A DNA stretch of 64,000 bases, taken from the NCBI GenBank assembly GCA_964059195.1, contig CAXKWD010000005.1, positions 153,603,265-153,667,264 on the forward strand, read 5' to 3'. The stretch comes from Ectobius pallidus. Lineage: Eukaryota; Arthropoda; Insecta; Blattodea; Ectobiidae. The translations under genes were made by a program, and so were the position numbers. The notes beneath the pieces are model-generated. The model did not search any database. It worked only from the letters and a program-made list of their open reading frames with translations, and was not told where the DNA came from. Shown one piece after another: positions 21,050-32,117 of this stretch; the stretch's first letter is position 1; every line of letters starts with the position of its first letter.

Positions 21050-22125
21050 CAGGTATAGAATAAATCGCGATAAAATAGTTCTTACAGTGTTTAAGTTAGA
21101 GAAAGTTGTGTGAGTGCTCTAAGAGGTGAAACAAAACACTGAGAAAATAGTTATTTTAATGCTTAATGCAGAATGTTGAGTTTTCCAAGAGGTAGAATAA
21201 TATGAGATAAAATGGCAAGAATTGAATTAGGGCAGAGTAAGTATGAGAGCTCCCTGAGACGGAATAAGACGCGAGAAAACAGTGATTTCAATGCTTTTGG
21301 TAAAAATTGTTGTGTGAGTTTTCAGGGTGTCCACCAAGTAATGCTGAAGAAATTCCCGACATATTCCCTGATTTTCATTGATCATTTCAGAAATTCCCGA
21401 CCAAAATATGAAGCACTTTCTAATAACTGTGTAAGAAAAATTATAGGATTATACATACTTTAAACAAGTAAAACTTTTAGCAACAAAAGTAATTGCAAAC
21501 AATAATTACTTAAGCTATAACAGATACAAAAGTTAGGAACAGTAAAATAAATTAAATATACCTTCATATAGGCATATTATTGTCTAGAAGTCTTTTTGGT
21601 CTCACTTTGCAATTTTTCGAATTTTCCCGGATATTTTAACAAATTCATTGACTTTTCCCGGATTTTCCCGATCATACGAAATTCCCGGCCTTTTCCCGGA
21701 TTCCCGGATTTTCCCGACCAGTGGACACCCTGGTTTTCCAAGAGGTAGATTAAGACGATAGAAAATAGCAAAAATTTTATTAGGATAGAGAAAGCCACGT
21801 TAGTTCCCAGAGAAAGAATAAGACGCGAGAAAATAATAATTTCAATGCTTAAGGTAGAGGAAGTTGTATGAGTGCCATAAGAGCTGGAAAATGATGCGAA
21901 AAAATGCCTTAAGGTAAGGCGTGAGATTTCCAACAGGTAGAATAAGACGACAGAAAATTACATTTTTTTTTTTTATTAAGATAAAGTCATGAGAGAGTTC
22001 CCACATATGGAGTAAGACGTGAGAAAATTGTGATTTCAATGCTTGTGTGTTTTCTAAGAGCTGAAATCAGACGATAAAAAATAATCAGAAATTGTTTTAA
22101 GGTAGAGAAAGTCACCTCAGTGTTC
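21050..22125 (+). repeat. Degenerate tandem array, ~70-bp unit, upstream of the second zinc-finger locus
   Basis: A phrase like AGAATAAGACGCGAGAAAATA recurs near 21057, 21130, 21192, 21260, 21748, 21814, 21890, 21939, 22010 and 22064. Between copies, GTAGAGAAAGT, TTTCAATGCTTAAG and GAGTTCCCAAGAGGT also recur. After removing the transposon at 21323-21732, most spacings are 50-76 bases. The array ends about 190 bases before the ATG at 22316. It is non-coding; a decayed minisatellite or repeated regulatory module is possible. Confidence 0.75.
21323..21732. mobile_element. DNA transposon remnant with CAGGGTGTCCAC termini
   Basis: 410 bp with inverted ends CAGGGTGTCCAC / GTGGACACCCTG, flanked by GTTTT on both sides (21318-21322 and 21733-21737), consistent with a 5-bp target duplication. 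The right part contains repeated TTTTCCCGGA words. It interrupts one unit of the 70-bp array. Superfamily uncertain. Confidence 0.8.
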
Positions 22126-22315
22126 CAAGAGCGACCGAACACATGCTTGGGGCTGTGGAATTCGCGTTTGTGTATTTAACACATTCGAATTTCGCGGCAA
22201 GATGCAGGGAGGATACTCTGAAGTGGAGATGCAGCTAGTGCTGCCTCATCGCCGAAGCGGCTGTACTGTCTAATAGAGCCACAAGCCGTCTCGATAGAAA
22301 TGTGAACTCTGCAGA

Positions 22316-23428
22316 ATGGAGTCCGTGGTAAAGTATGAAGGAGATGAAATTGAAGTAAAAGAACACATTTCAACATTTGACTACATATCAAACTCTGTGG
22401 AACTCAAACATAATGTTAGTGACTGTACAGATATAAAATCCAACTTGCCACATAAAAGCGATATTGTTGATACGCATGTTGCTGATATATCTAGCACGGT
22501 GCAAGAGTTAGAATCACATATTTCCTGCGAAGAAACTGCGGAGGGGAATAATAATTTTAGCCCTCATACAGCAGTGAATAATTTCTCTTGCCATGTGTGC
22601 TCCAAAACTTTTTCTCGACGTAGATACCTCAAAGAACATATTCTGCATACTCATACAAGGGAAAAATCTTTTTCCTGTGATGTCTGTTCCAAAACATTTT
22701 TTTCGACGATTTGTTCTCAGACATCTACTTACCCATACGAGAGAAAAGCCTGTCTCGTGTGATGTCGTAAAACGTTTTCTCAACGTAGATATCTCAAAGA
22801 ACATATTCTGCATACTCATACAAGAGAAAACTCTTTTTCGTGTGATGTTTGTTCTGAAACGTTTTTTCACAGATCTTTCCTCGAAAAACATCTGCTTACC
22901 CATACAGGAGAAAAGCCTTTCTCGTGTGATGTTTGTTTCAAAACATTTTCTCAACTTTCTTATCTTAAAATACATTTGCTAACCCATACAGAAATGAAGC
23001 CTTTCTCTTGCGTTATCTGTTCCAAAACTTTTTCTCTAAAAGCTCAGTTCAAACGTCACCAACGTACCCATACAGGAGAAAGGCCTTTTTCGTGTGATAT
23101 ATGTTCTAAAGCATTTTTTGAACGTTCTGTTCTCAAAAACCATCTGCTTACCCATACAAAGCCTTTCTCATGTGATGTCTGTTCCAAAACTTTTTCTCAA
23201 TATAATGGTCTTAAAGGTCATATGCTTACCCATACAGCTGTGAAACCTTTCTCTTGTCATGTCTGTTCCAAAACTTTTTCTCGACGTAGCTATCTCAAAG
23301 AACATATTCTGCATACTCATACAAGAGAAAAATCTTTTTCGTGTGATGTCTGTTCCAAAACATTTTTTCGACGATATATTCTCACACGGCATCTGCTTTC
23401 CCACACAGGAGGAAAGGTTATCTCGTGA
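22316..23428 (+). pseudogene. C2H2 zinc-finger gene, broken paralogue of the one at 18478
   Basis: The start MESVVKYEGDEIEVKEHIST matches the N-terminus of the upstream gene, and FSCHVCSKTF-type fingers follow. Two lesions break the frame: one extra T in a T run at about 22699-22705, and a net 4-base loss in the next finger's second Cys region (about 22767), with a stop (22760-22762) between. The two shifts add up to -3, so the original frame resumes and runs through about seven more fingers to the stop at 23426-23428. One linker is shortened (THTKPFSC, about 23150), and one finger has CVICSKTF...KRHQRTH. Beyond the stop, decayed finger-like sequence continues to about 23820. An AG just before the ATG (22313-22314) could be a splice acceptor. 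It is a pseudogene as it stands; assembly error in two homopolymer-rich spots is the alternative. Confidence 0.85.
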
Positions 23429-23429
23429 C

Positions 23430-23820
23430 GTATGTTCCAGAACTTATCAAATTCACAGTGGTAAGCGAAATCTGCTTACCAATATATGGGGTAACACATT
23501 TTCGTCCATTTGTGATCTGGAACATCATGTGCTTATTCGTAAGGAGAAAAAACTTTCTTATTTGATGTCTGTTCCAGGACAGTTTTACAACTTTATTATC
23601 TCATACAACACATGCCTTCTCATACAGGAGATTAACCTTTCTCATGTGATGTCTGTTCCAAAAAATGTTCAAATGTTCTAAAGCATTTTTTTGAAATAAT
23701 GGACTCAAACATCATCTTCTTAATCATAAAGGATGAATACCATTCTCATGTAATATTTTTTCAAATATATTGTAATGATGTACAAAACTAAAAATCACCT
23801 GTTACTCATACAGGAGTATA
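23430..23820 (+). pseudogene. Decayed zinc-finger tail
   Basis: In shifting frames one can still read finger relics (CDLEHHVLIRKEKK; ...LLIQEINLSHVMSV, which is an off-frame finger) and the nucleotide phrases GATGTCTGTTCCAAAA and CATACAGGAG. This suggests that the ancestral protein had several more fingers than the present frame. Confidence 0.6.
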
Positions 23821-23869
23821 ACAAACTGTATACATACATACAATATATATTTATGACAATTCCTAAGCA

Positions 23870-24308
23870 AGCTTAAGGAATATTATCTATTTTATGGAAC
23901 CCGAAGGTTCATTGCCACATTTACCTGAGCCTGCCATTCAACCCTATTCTGTGTTAACTCCATCCAATCATCCCTCTCAAATCCTACTTCTCTTAAATCT
24001 ATCCTAATATTTTCTCTTACCTACATCTAGGTCGTCCAAGTGGTATTTTCCCTTTTGGGTCTCCTAGCCAATATTTTTTAGATCTTTCCTCCCCCATGCT
24101 TACAACATATCCAACCCATTTCATCCTCTGTGATTTAATTACCCTTACTATATCCGATGACAAGTACAGGTTATGAAGCTCGTCGTTATGCAGTTTTCTC
24201 CAGTCTCCATTTTCATCTGTCTTAGGCCCAAATATTTTCCTAAGCACCCTGTTTTCGAATACTCTCAGATTGTGTTCTTCCCGACCAGTAAGGAACCATG
24301 TCTCACAT
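23870..24308 (-). mobile_element. LINE 3' fragment, RTE-like reverse transcriptase C-terminus
   Basis: The minus strand reads ETWFLTGREEHNLRVFENRV-LRKIFGPK, then RMKWVGYVVSMGE, GRPRCR and, in a shifted frame, REVGFERDDWMELTQ...VAMNLRVP before a stop. This is the typical end of the ORF2 family in insects. A (TATG)n-like stretch at 23826-23846 may be its tail. The 5' side is cut by the LINE at 24309. Confidence 0.8.
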
Positions 24309-24980
24309 CAATTTTTTTTTTTTTTAAGTAACATTTTTTACAGCATGCTCCATTACATTTCGTAATAATATATGCTTATGTACTACTAATTATAAATATA
24401 AAATTTCTGTACAATGATTATTGGATCTTATTCAATTACGTTCTGCCAATTATTTGTAAGAGTTCAAAGTCTATATTATTTATATAGTTTTGAAATGGTT
24501 TTAGGTGCTTTTCCATGAATTCCTGTTTGTTAATAGGCCACTTCCCGCCTTTCTGTTGCACAGCTTTCTTGAAATTGTTTCTTTCACTGTTTAATATGTC
24601 ACACTCCCATAGAATATGGTCTACTGTTTGAGTTTTTTTCTTACACACGCATGTAGGGTCATTAGTCAACTTGAATCTGTGGAAGTATTCACCAAACTTT
24701 CTGTGGCCTGTAGTTATTGCTGTTAAATTGTGCGTTAGAGTTAATTTCATGTGAAGTCTTTTTTTAATACTTGGAAAATAGGTCTTCGTTGTTGCACCAT
24801 TCCGTGTTGCTTCCCATTCGTTTTCCCACAGTCTCAGGCTTTCTTCTCTCAGCTCCCTTTTTATTCTACTGATAGGCATTTGTTCATACACAAGTTCTGT
24901 TGTTGGGTTGTTTGCAGCTTCTTTAGCTAGTGCATCAGCAAGCTCATTTCCTTGGATTCCTATATAATACAACCGACAGG
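24309..24980 (-). mobile_element. LINE 3' fragment, I/R1-type with RNase H end
   Basis: On the minus strand the ORF2 C-terminus reads GIQGNELADALAKEAA (RNase H C-terminal motif), a linker, then LTAITTGHRKFGEYFHRF and a Cys/His cluster (CVCKKKTQTVDHILWECD) that is usual in the R1/I group. The stop is followed by about 120 bases and a poly(A) run (T run on plus, 24309-24324). It is 5'-truncated at about 24972 and lies inside the older RTE-like relic. Confidence 0.85.
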
Positions 24981-25624
24981 ATAATAGTCTTATAAATTTT
25001 TATTTTTATATTTCTGGACAGAAGACGAGAAGATAAGAGTTTCTGAACTGCATAAAAGCAGGCATTATGCTTAGTATCAAACACTTGTTATTGAAAATTG
25101 GAATCTTATTCACTTTATTCATCAATAGTGATAGGGCGACCAGAAATTTTGTGCTCCAATATAATATCATTATCCAGTATAATATTTGAGCTGGTGTTAC
25201 CTTGTCCGTATTCAATTGTGTAATTATTTCTTCGATTTTGTTAGCCCACTCTACTTAATTGAATTGTTTATAATGTTATGGGACTAGAAATCTGATTTTT
25301 TTTTTTTTACATAGGTGAACGGATTCTTATGTTTTCTCTAAATTAAAAAAAAAAGTGGCTTAGACCACTGCTGCACTAACCCCCCTAATTGTAACTCGAG
25401 AAGCTGAGGTTCACTGTAAGCAGGTTTCAGCCACCTAATTTAATGTTGTACGTTTAACACTTTTCCCGTAACTAAATTTGTTACTATCGTTTCCGTGATA
25501 TTTCCAAAACTACCGAACTTATGAAATCTGTCCTACAAAGTGCCCCATATATGATTTACAAAAATTACCAATTTTTTTATTTACAAGAATGACCACTCTT
25601 TTAAATATCATTCATTGTAATATG
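24981..25624. other. Intergenic, nothing recognised
   Basis: A+T-rich, no supported feature. Confidence 0.45.
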
Positions 25625-25711
25625 TATATATATATATATATATATTTATTTATTTATTTATTTATTTTTTAAATTTCCTCAAAATCTTTTACATAAATTT
25701 AAACTTAAATA

Positions 25712-25751
<40 letters not shown>
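25625..25751. repeat. (TA)n / (TTTA)n microsatellites
   Basis: (TA)n at 25625-25645 runs into (TTTA)n to 25668; a second (TA)n run spans 25715-25751. Confidence 0.95.
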
Positions 25752-25755
<4 letters not shown>

Positions 25756-26099
25756 TGAATTAAGTCTTGACGGCGGTCATTTCTATGTATAAAACATAAA
25801 CTTTGAAATAAAAAAATAGATAATGAAACTGTTAAAAATTGCTTAAATTAAGATGGAAATCCTAAATTCTGATGTGGCAAGTAACTGCCATTTTGATTAA
25901 ACAATCGATTTAATTGCACGTTAACAATTATAAAATAATCCTAATACCCGTGAAAAGGCTGAGTTTTCAGTTATTCATTAATAATAATAATTAATAATTT
26001 TTGTTATTGTCATTGAGCATTTACATAGATGCATAGACAGAGTCAGATAGTAATAAAAAGTAGATACATTACATACCTATGTCATAATTAAGACTATAA

Positions 26100-26455
26100 G
26101 AGAAAAATTACAATTTTAATTCTTCATTTAAAAAATCAATCACACAGAAAAAAAGCCAATAGTTTATAATTGCATAGGGTCCGCAGTAAAGTATTCACTG
26201 ACTTCATAAAAAGGGTTTAACACCAGACAATCATATGCTCTCTTTTTAAAGGTGTTATATGTCAACAAATAAAAATTATTAGTCAATTCATTGTAAAATT
26301 TTATACCCATGGAGTGATAGCTGTTTGCACTTCTACTTAGTACAAAGCACGGGGTGTCTAGAAGATACTGATATCTGGTATTATGATTGTGTACAGGTAG
26401 AGGGAAAAAAAGCGGACCTACTAAAATATCTAAGTTGCCGATATGAACCACAGCG
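26100..26455 (-). mobile_element. LINE 3' fragment (reverse-transcriptase C-terminal tail)
   Basis: Minus-strand frame with NHNTRYQYLL, SYHSMGIKFYNEL and NTFKKRAYDCLVLNPFYEVS, the standard C-terminal tail of Jockey/CR1-like reverse transcriptases. The plus-strand relic at 45690 has the same signature. It is 5'-truncated at about 26455. Confidence 0.75.
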
Positions 26456-26460
26456 CATGC

Positions 26461-27356
26461 CTAGCGGCTTTCACAGGATAGCAGGTAATGTGTTGAAGTT
26501 TCTTCTAGTGTCGACTGTTGACTTAGCCCATTTCGAAACCCATTGCTTGTGAAAACAACCGTTTCCTTTACTTACCTTACGTTTATTTACGTATCACAAT
26601 GCTCTGAAATCAGCTACAAGAGTCGGTCCACTTTTTTTTCCCTTCTTGTACATTGTTCCTATGTGCGTAACTATCTATAATTCTTTCTTTTTACATGCAG
26701 TTCTGTATGAGTCATGTATAGGGTAGGAAAAGTCTTTGAGGTCGATATTTCAGTGTTTAAGCTGTACCTTTCTCCTTAACTTCGCTAGATAAACAGGTTG
26801 TATAGAATCGGGTTATTTAATTGGATAGGAACAATATGGTGGTTGCCAATAGCAATCACAGTATACGAGATTGCTTAGACAGAGCTTGGACGTAAATAAG
26901 ATTCGAGGATAATGCAATAATTTCGGTAGAATTGTATTGTATAGTAGAAACCATTGTAAACACTGCTGAAGTTATTGCTTCCAACTCCGCAGGGTTGTAA
27001 GTAATATTTATTTATTTTTATTTATTTTATTATTTATTATCACTATTACATAGAATTGCAAATACAAATACAAATACATATTTCTACAAGTAAAATAAAA
27101 CAATTTTCAAAATTCAAAATTAACTACAACTACTATATTCAGCAGTTTACAATAGTTTCTACTGTGCGATATAATCTACTTCTAATTTAGCTTTTATCAA
27201 ACTACAGAACTGAAGCCTCATCCCGTGCTGCCTATATTTTGATAGAACTCCGAAATTTCCTGCTACATTTGGTATTTACGTTAAAGCGATATGATGCGTT
27301 GCCAAATAAAAATTCAACTTCTGTCATGTGAACATAGAAATTTAGCACAAAACAAA
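26461..27356. other. Intergenic, nothing recognised
   Basis: A+T-rich sequence with a (TTTA)-rich patch near 27005-27040; no gene seen. Confidence 0.45.
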
Positions 27357-27364
27357 GTTATAAT

Positions 27365-28126
27365 GGGCCGGCTCGTCCATGTAAGCGAACTAGCAGCCGC
27401 CTAGGGCGGGAAATTTTTAGAATCTCTTAGGGGCGACAACGTTTAGATAAAAAGAATGCTCACATTTCCAATGCGACATTAAAATTAAAAAGAAATGTTA
27501 GAATAAAAAAATTGTGATTTATTATTTTGTTTATTTAATGTAAATGTCTGGTAACTTTAGGCGCTTGTGGTCCCCGGATATCATCTGGCCGTCATTATCA
27601 TCTTTAACCTACCCTCGCCTTGTTCGTATTGATTGTGCGTGAATGGTGTGTCTCGTCCTATGTGTTCTTGTCGTCTCGGAGGTGGCCACGGCATTGGGAT
27701 GATCACTCATCCGGGGAGGCTCTCCATGACCTTGTCTGGTCAAAAAAGTATAGGCTATATGTGGTCCATAGATAATCCCTCTCCCAACTGGTTGCGGACC
27801 TGTAAGGTTCGGGCGGCCTGGGTCGCTTAAAAATGTCCCTAAAAGGGAGAGGAAAACTATGGTAATGAAGATAAAAATTAGTAACCTTCTCTTTTAAATG
27901 TTTTTTATTTAATCCCATACTATCTAGGTATGTTACATGCAATCCTTTCTCAAATTAGGCACAATCAAATCAAATTTATTTAACCACTTATTAATACCAG
28001 GATAGAGAACGTGAAATTCAACGTTTAATCAAATGGTAAAAAATATAATGATTGATTCGGGAATTTGGGGGGAGACGCTGAAATTATTTCCGCCTATGGA
28101 GCCAAATATTTCGAGCCGGCGGCCTG
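27365..28126 (+). mobile_element. hAT-like element, family G, containing a SINE fragment
   Basis: Flanked by the 8-bp duplication GTTATAAT (27357-27364 and 28127-28134). Ends are GGGCCGGCTCG and CGAGCCGGCGGCCTG (the left end seems to lack two bases). A 5'-truncated type-8 SINE (about 27563-27865) sits inside, so the element is the older insertion. Confidence 0.82.
27563..27865 (+). mobile_element. 5'-truncated type-8 SINE
   Basis: It matches the 3' two thirds of the full-length copy at 50400-50871 (GTCCCCGGATATCAT through GTCCCTAAAAGG). The tRNA head is missing. Confidence 0.85.
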
Positions 28127-28134
28127 GTTATAAT

Positions 28135-29264
28135 CTTCTTCTTTCTCTTAGTTTAACTTCTTCCATTGTAGAGATGTTTGTGTACCATTAAGCTATATAA
28201 CAAATTCAACGGCTTACACATGGACAAGGAATTTTAGCTGAAAACACTGTTATAATCTTCTTTTTGAAATAATGAACCTATACCCTGAGTGGGTTCAGCG
28301 TTTATATAGATTCTTCAGTATTCGTAAAGTCGGAAAGATTCCTCCACGACAATCTTTTTCATCTTTCTGATCAAAAGAATAACTTGGCATGTGCGCTTGG
28401 AATCATTAAAGAATGTTGTCCAGCCATACGTAGAGTCTGTAGAAAATACATAAAGGGACTTCTATCACAAAGACTAGTAGAGGAATACTCAAGAATGTAC
28501 TGAAGTGAAGTGAAAATCTTTATAGATCTGTACCTAATTTGGTGGTCAATTTTTCAAAAGACACGTATGTTTTCATTTGTGCTGTTTATTCAGTAAAAGC
28601 TTGAAATCCGTATATTAATAAAGCTATTACTGAAACTTTCTTATAATCCTCTTTCAAACGCTAGTAGATGAAAAATTTAACCATCAGTTAACTTTTATGT
28701 TACTCAGATGTTAATAATAAAGTATAATATTTTTATACCTTATACCCTCATTTAAAAATAATAATGCTTCGATGGTTTCCATTTAACTCCTCAAGTTCTA
28801 TTTTTTTCGCATAAAATTTCTTATATAATATACAAAAACCCGGATTAAAATTATCAAGGTAACTTAGGCGTGCTTCTCTTTTTTGCATCAATGATTAAAA
28901 TTCCAATATAATATTCCTGTTAATTTTTTTTTTAGGTTATATTATTAATCTTGTATATACGAATTAAAACAATATAACATGTACAAGAAACAGTAAAATT
29001 ATAATAGAAACAAGTAGGCTAATGTGTTAAAAATGTGTGTCAATTTATATTGATCTCTATTAGACTATGTATCTATGTTTCACTTCATCATATATCATTT
29101 GACTTTACTCTTATAATTAAATCATTGTGTTTTATATTCCTATGTAATGTACCCCTTGTATACATTTATAAGTTATTTGTAATTGGAAATTAATGTACCA
29201 TATTGCATGTCTTGTGGTATACAGCCTTAAGGTGATCTTTGGGGTTTTCCTACTTTCAATAATC

Positions 29265-29265
<1 letters not shown>
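28135..29265. other. Intergenic, nothing recognised
   Basis: A+T-rich; no protein-like frame or repeat recognised. Confidence 0.45.

Positions 29266-29297
<32 letters not shown>
29266..29297. repeat. (TAA)n microsatellite
   Basis: Uninterrupted trinucleotide run. Confidence 0.95.
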
Positions 29298-29595
29298 TAA
29301 CCTGATTGTAATAAAGTTGATGCGAGAGCGCAAACACAAAGGCCTACATAGGCTACAACAGCATACACTGACATTGTCTATTTCTATATACTTACCTTAT
29401 TCCAAGACGAATTCTTTCCACCTTAAAGGCAACGCTTTACTTCATTTTAATTTACGCGTATGCCATTCCTTCTCTTCATTTACTTTAATACATTTCCCAG
29501 CCTTCGCTTTCTTGGTCTTTACTTTAAAATTGGATTCTAGCTGCTCATTCTAGAGATCTCATCCTAGGGCACATATTATTTAATATCTTTCGCTA

Positions 29596-29598
<3 letters not shown>

Positions 29599-29638
<40 letters not shown>
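29599..29638. repeat. (CT)n microsatellite
   Basis: Twenty uninterrupted dinucleotides. Confidence 0.97.
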
Positions 29639-29641
<3 letters not shown>

Positions 29642-29896
29642 TGTTAACAATAATTGCGTTTTCTTCTTCATATAATGCCCAGCCGACACTTTTATTGCAT
29701 AAGATAGTGCACTTTGTTTCATTTTGAGCAAGTAAGAAATTCCCATCTGGAAAATCAAGTTATGGTAGATGGAGATATAAAAATGCATTTGGTTTGAAGT
29801 ATGCTAGACTTTTAGTTACAATTACAGTATTCCTTTTGTTGATTTATTCGAGATAAGGTTTTATTCATCTGACAGAAAAGAATATTCACAATAGCA

Positions 29897-29897
<1 letters not shown>

Positions 29898-29962
<65 letters not shown>

Positions 29963-29999
29963 TATTATTATTGTTGTTGTTGTTGTTATTATTATTATT
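29898..29999. repeat. Compound (TAA)n-(TTG)n-(TTA)n microsatellite
   Basis: About 63 bases of TAA, then ATT, TTG and TTA units. Open frames across it encode only homopolymers. It directly precedes a LINE relic. Confidence 0.97.
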
Positions 30000-30575
30000 C
30001 AGGAAAATGGAATTGAAACTAAAGCAAACAAAAATAGATGCCAAAAAATGAACACAGCATATCGGCTTACATAAAACATCTATAATAAGAAGTGCAAGTC
30101 TAATTATATAAAATTGAGACACTATAACACTATAATTAAACCCGAGTGCCTTTATGGAGCCGAACTCCTAATTTTGAACAGAAAAACATATGTAGAAAAT
30201 ATAATAAAAAATAGTGCAAATTTTTGGGAAATTTTAGGTCCATGAAGCGTACAGTAGGTGAAGAATACAGATTAGGAGTAAAAAGGAAATAAAATTATAT
30301 ACAGACATTCATAGTGATATCAGAAAACGAAGGTTAAAATTTTATGGACTTTTAAACAAATGAATTCAAATAGGCTCTCAAAACTAATATTGGAATTCTA
30401 TAAAAGCAGAAGTGAAGGAAAAGTAGATACTATGAAATGGATTGGTGAAGTGAAAAATGATTTAAAACCGACAGAAATTATTCTCGAAGATATTTTGAAA
30501 AGAGAAAGCTTTAGAATTAAGGTGCATAAGTGGGAAGTAATAAAGTTTTCTAAAAAAAATACCAGTAGAGAATAA
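30000..30575 (+). mobile_element. LINE relic, reverse-transcriptase C-terminal region
   Basis: In shifting plus-strand frames: IIKPECLYGAELLILNRK (about 30135-30190), then IHSDIRKRRLKFYGLLNKMN and SNRLSKLILEFYKSR...WIGEVKNDLKPTEI. The pattern YGAE...RLKFYG..RM is the conserved tail of RTE/Jockey-like ORF2 proteins. Several frame breaks are present. Confidence 0.72.
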
Positions 30576-31344
30576 AATGTAAAAAAAAAAAATGCAAAAT
30601 AAAAGTCAGCTATTTTTGTTAGTTTTGAGGTGAGACGTATTTATACTACATCCTGTATTGTCTGTGGTTTCTCGGAAAAAAAGATAGCATTTCATCAACT
30701 TCCGTGCCATATTGATCACTGATTAATGAGCTAAATAATCATCAAAATATATCTTGGGATAGGAGAAAAACATTACCGAACGTCTAAATTTCTTCTTCTT
30801 CTTTAAAAAAAATAAAAAATAAAAAAAAATAAAAAAAATAAAAATAAAAAAAAAACTACCTCTGTCTTACTAGAAATATCAGAAATAAGATTTTCCACTG
30901 AAGCGAGGAAAGGACAAAGGGGCTCTTTGTCATGATGTTCAATAGAATAAAACTCTTTTTGCTGAAATTCTTACCTCCTTACTTGAAGACATAGAACCTC
31001 TTATACAGCAAATTAAATTGGTATCGATGACTGCCAGGTAAGGTATTGGTTGCTTTTACTGTACGTATTCGCCAGTTTCTTAAATATCGAATGACAGTCT
31101 GTCGTTACCGCCACGACATGCTTTCCCAGTGGGGTTAGGCCTCCTTAAAAGCACACAGCGAAGTGGTTTCTGAAGAGGATGTGAAGGGAAAGAAATACAT
31201 CAATAAGAGTACAGGAAAGGTCACAGTGTAAACTTCTTTCTATTATGACCCATTTCTCTCTTCAGAATAAACAAACATACACATTCGCACATTCTATGGC
31301 TGTTCAGTTTTGTTCATCTTTAGAATATGTCGGTAGTTGCAAAT
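30576..31344. other. Intergenic with an A-rich patch
   Basis: An A-rich run with scattered T (30803-30855) may be a retroelement tail. Nothing else is recognised. Confidence 0.45.
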
Positions 31345-31506
31345 TTCTAAGTCCTGCATGAGCGATAGAAGTCATATAGCGTTTTCTGAGGGAATAGTTT
31401 GAATGTGATAAGTATTTACAGCTTGAAAATAAAAAGTCTCCATAATTTAATTTTGAATTACACGCAACATACAAAACCCGGGCGACGCCGGGCCTTTTAA
31501 GCTAGT
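31345..31506 (-). repeat. Dispersed repeat R, copy 1
   Basis: On the minus strand it starts CTAGCTTAAAAGGCCCGGCG and contains ACTATTCCCTCAGAAAACGC about 100 bases on. The same arrangement occurs on the plus strand at 39599-39790. Family unknown. Confidence 0.65.
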
Positions 31507-31550
31507 TTTGTATAAAAAAGAGAAGCAATAGAACATAATCAAAACAGTAC

Positions 31551-31756
31551 AGTAAATATTTTAGACCTTACCTCGCTCAGATAAATTTTCAGTAGCCTGA
31601 AGGATTATATTATCGAAATATTGTCATTTGAAGGGGTGAAGGCTTATTCGTACCTCGGTCCTCAAGGGAGTCACACTTTCAAATAACATCATTTCCATAA
31701 TGGACTCGTTCAGGCTACAAATCAACTGAGTCGTGTCAGGTCTAAAATTATTTACT
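31551..31756. mobile_element. Small fold-back MITE
   Basis: Imperfect inverted arms of about 85-90 bp (31551-31640 and 31665-31756), sharing TTTTAGACCT, AGCCTGAA and TTATTTGAA-type segments in order. The centre is about 25 bases. Superfamily uncertain; termini and target duplication are not clearly separable. Confidence 0.7.
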
Positions 31757-32115
31757 ATTCTTGTTACTATCACTATCGACAGTGAACATATATCTTTGTA
31801 ACTTTAAAGCACAATGAGGTTTAATAAATACATTTTCTCTGCGTCACATTACAGTGCGTAATTGTTTTCATCACGCAAATACGTGTATATTTATCGTGGT
31901 GAATAAAATTATTTTGCTGCAGGGTGATTACCATGTCAACGGGAAGAATCACGAATGTACCGGTAACATGCACCAGTTATTAGCAGAAAACAATATGCTT
32001 CTAAAGCTCTTTGATAAAACTAATTTACTTTCACTAAAAGGACATAAGACTTAGCTTCATTGTTGTTAATGCACACAGCTTGATTAGAATTGAGGATATT
32101 TTATGAGGGAAATTC
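31757..32115. other. Intergenic, nothing recognised
   Basis: No supported feature. Confidence 0.4.
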
Positions 32116-32117
32116 TA

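Noticed and set aside
22514..22975. Long minus-strand frame opposite the zinc-finger locus.
   Set aside because: It is the antisense shadow of the finger repeats.
29886..30122. Frame with poly-Asn and poly-Tyr.
   Set aside because: It is a translated microsatellite.
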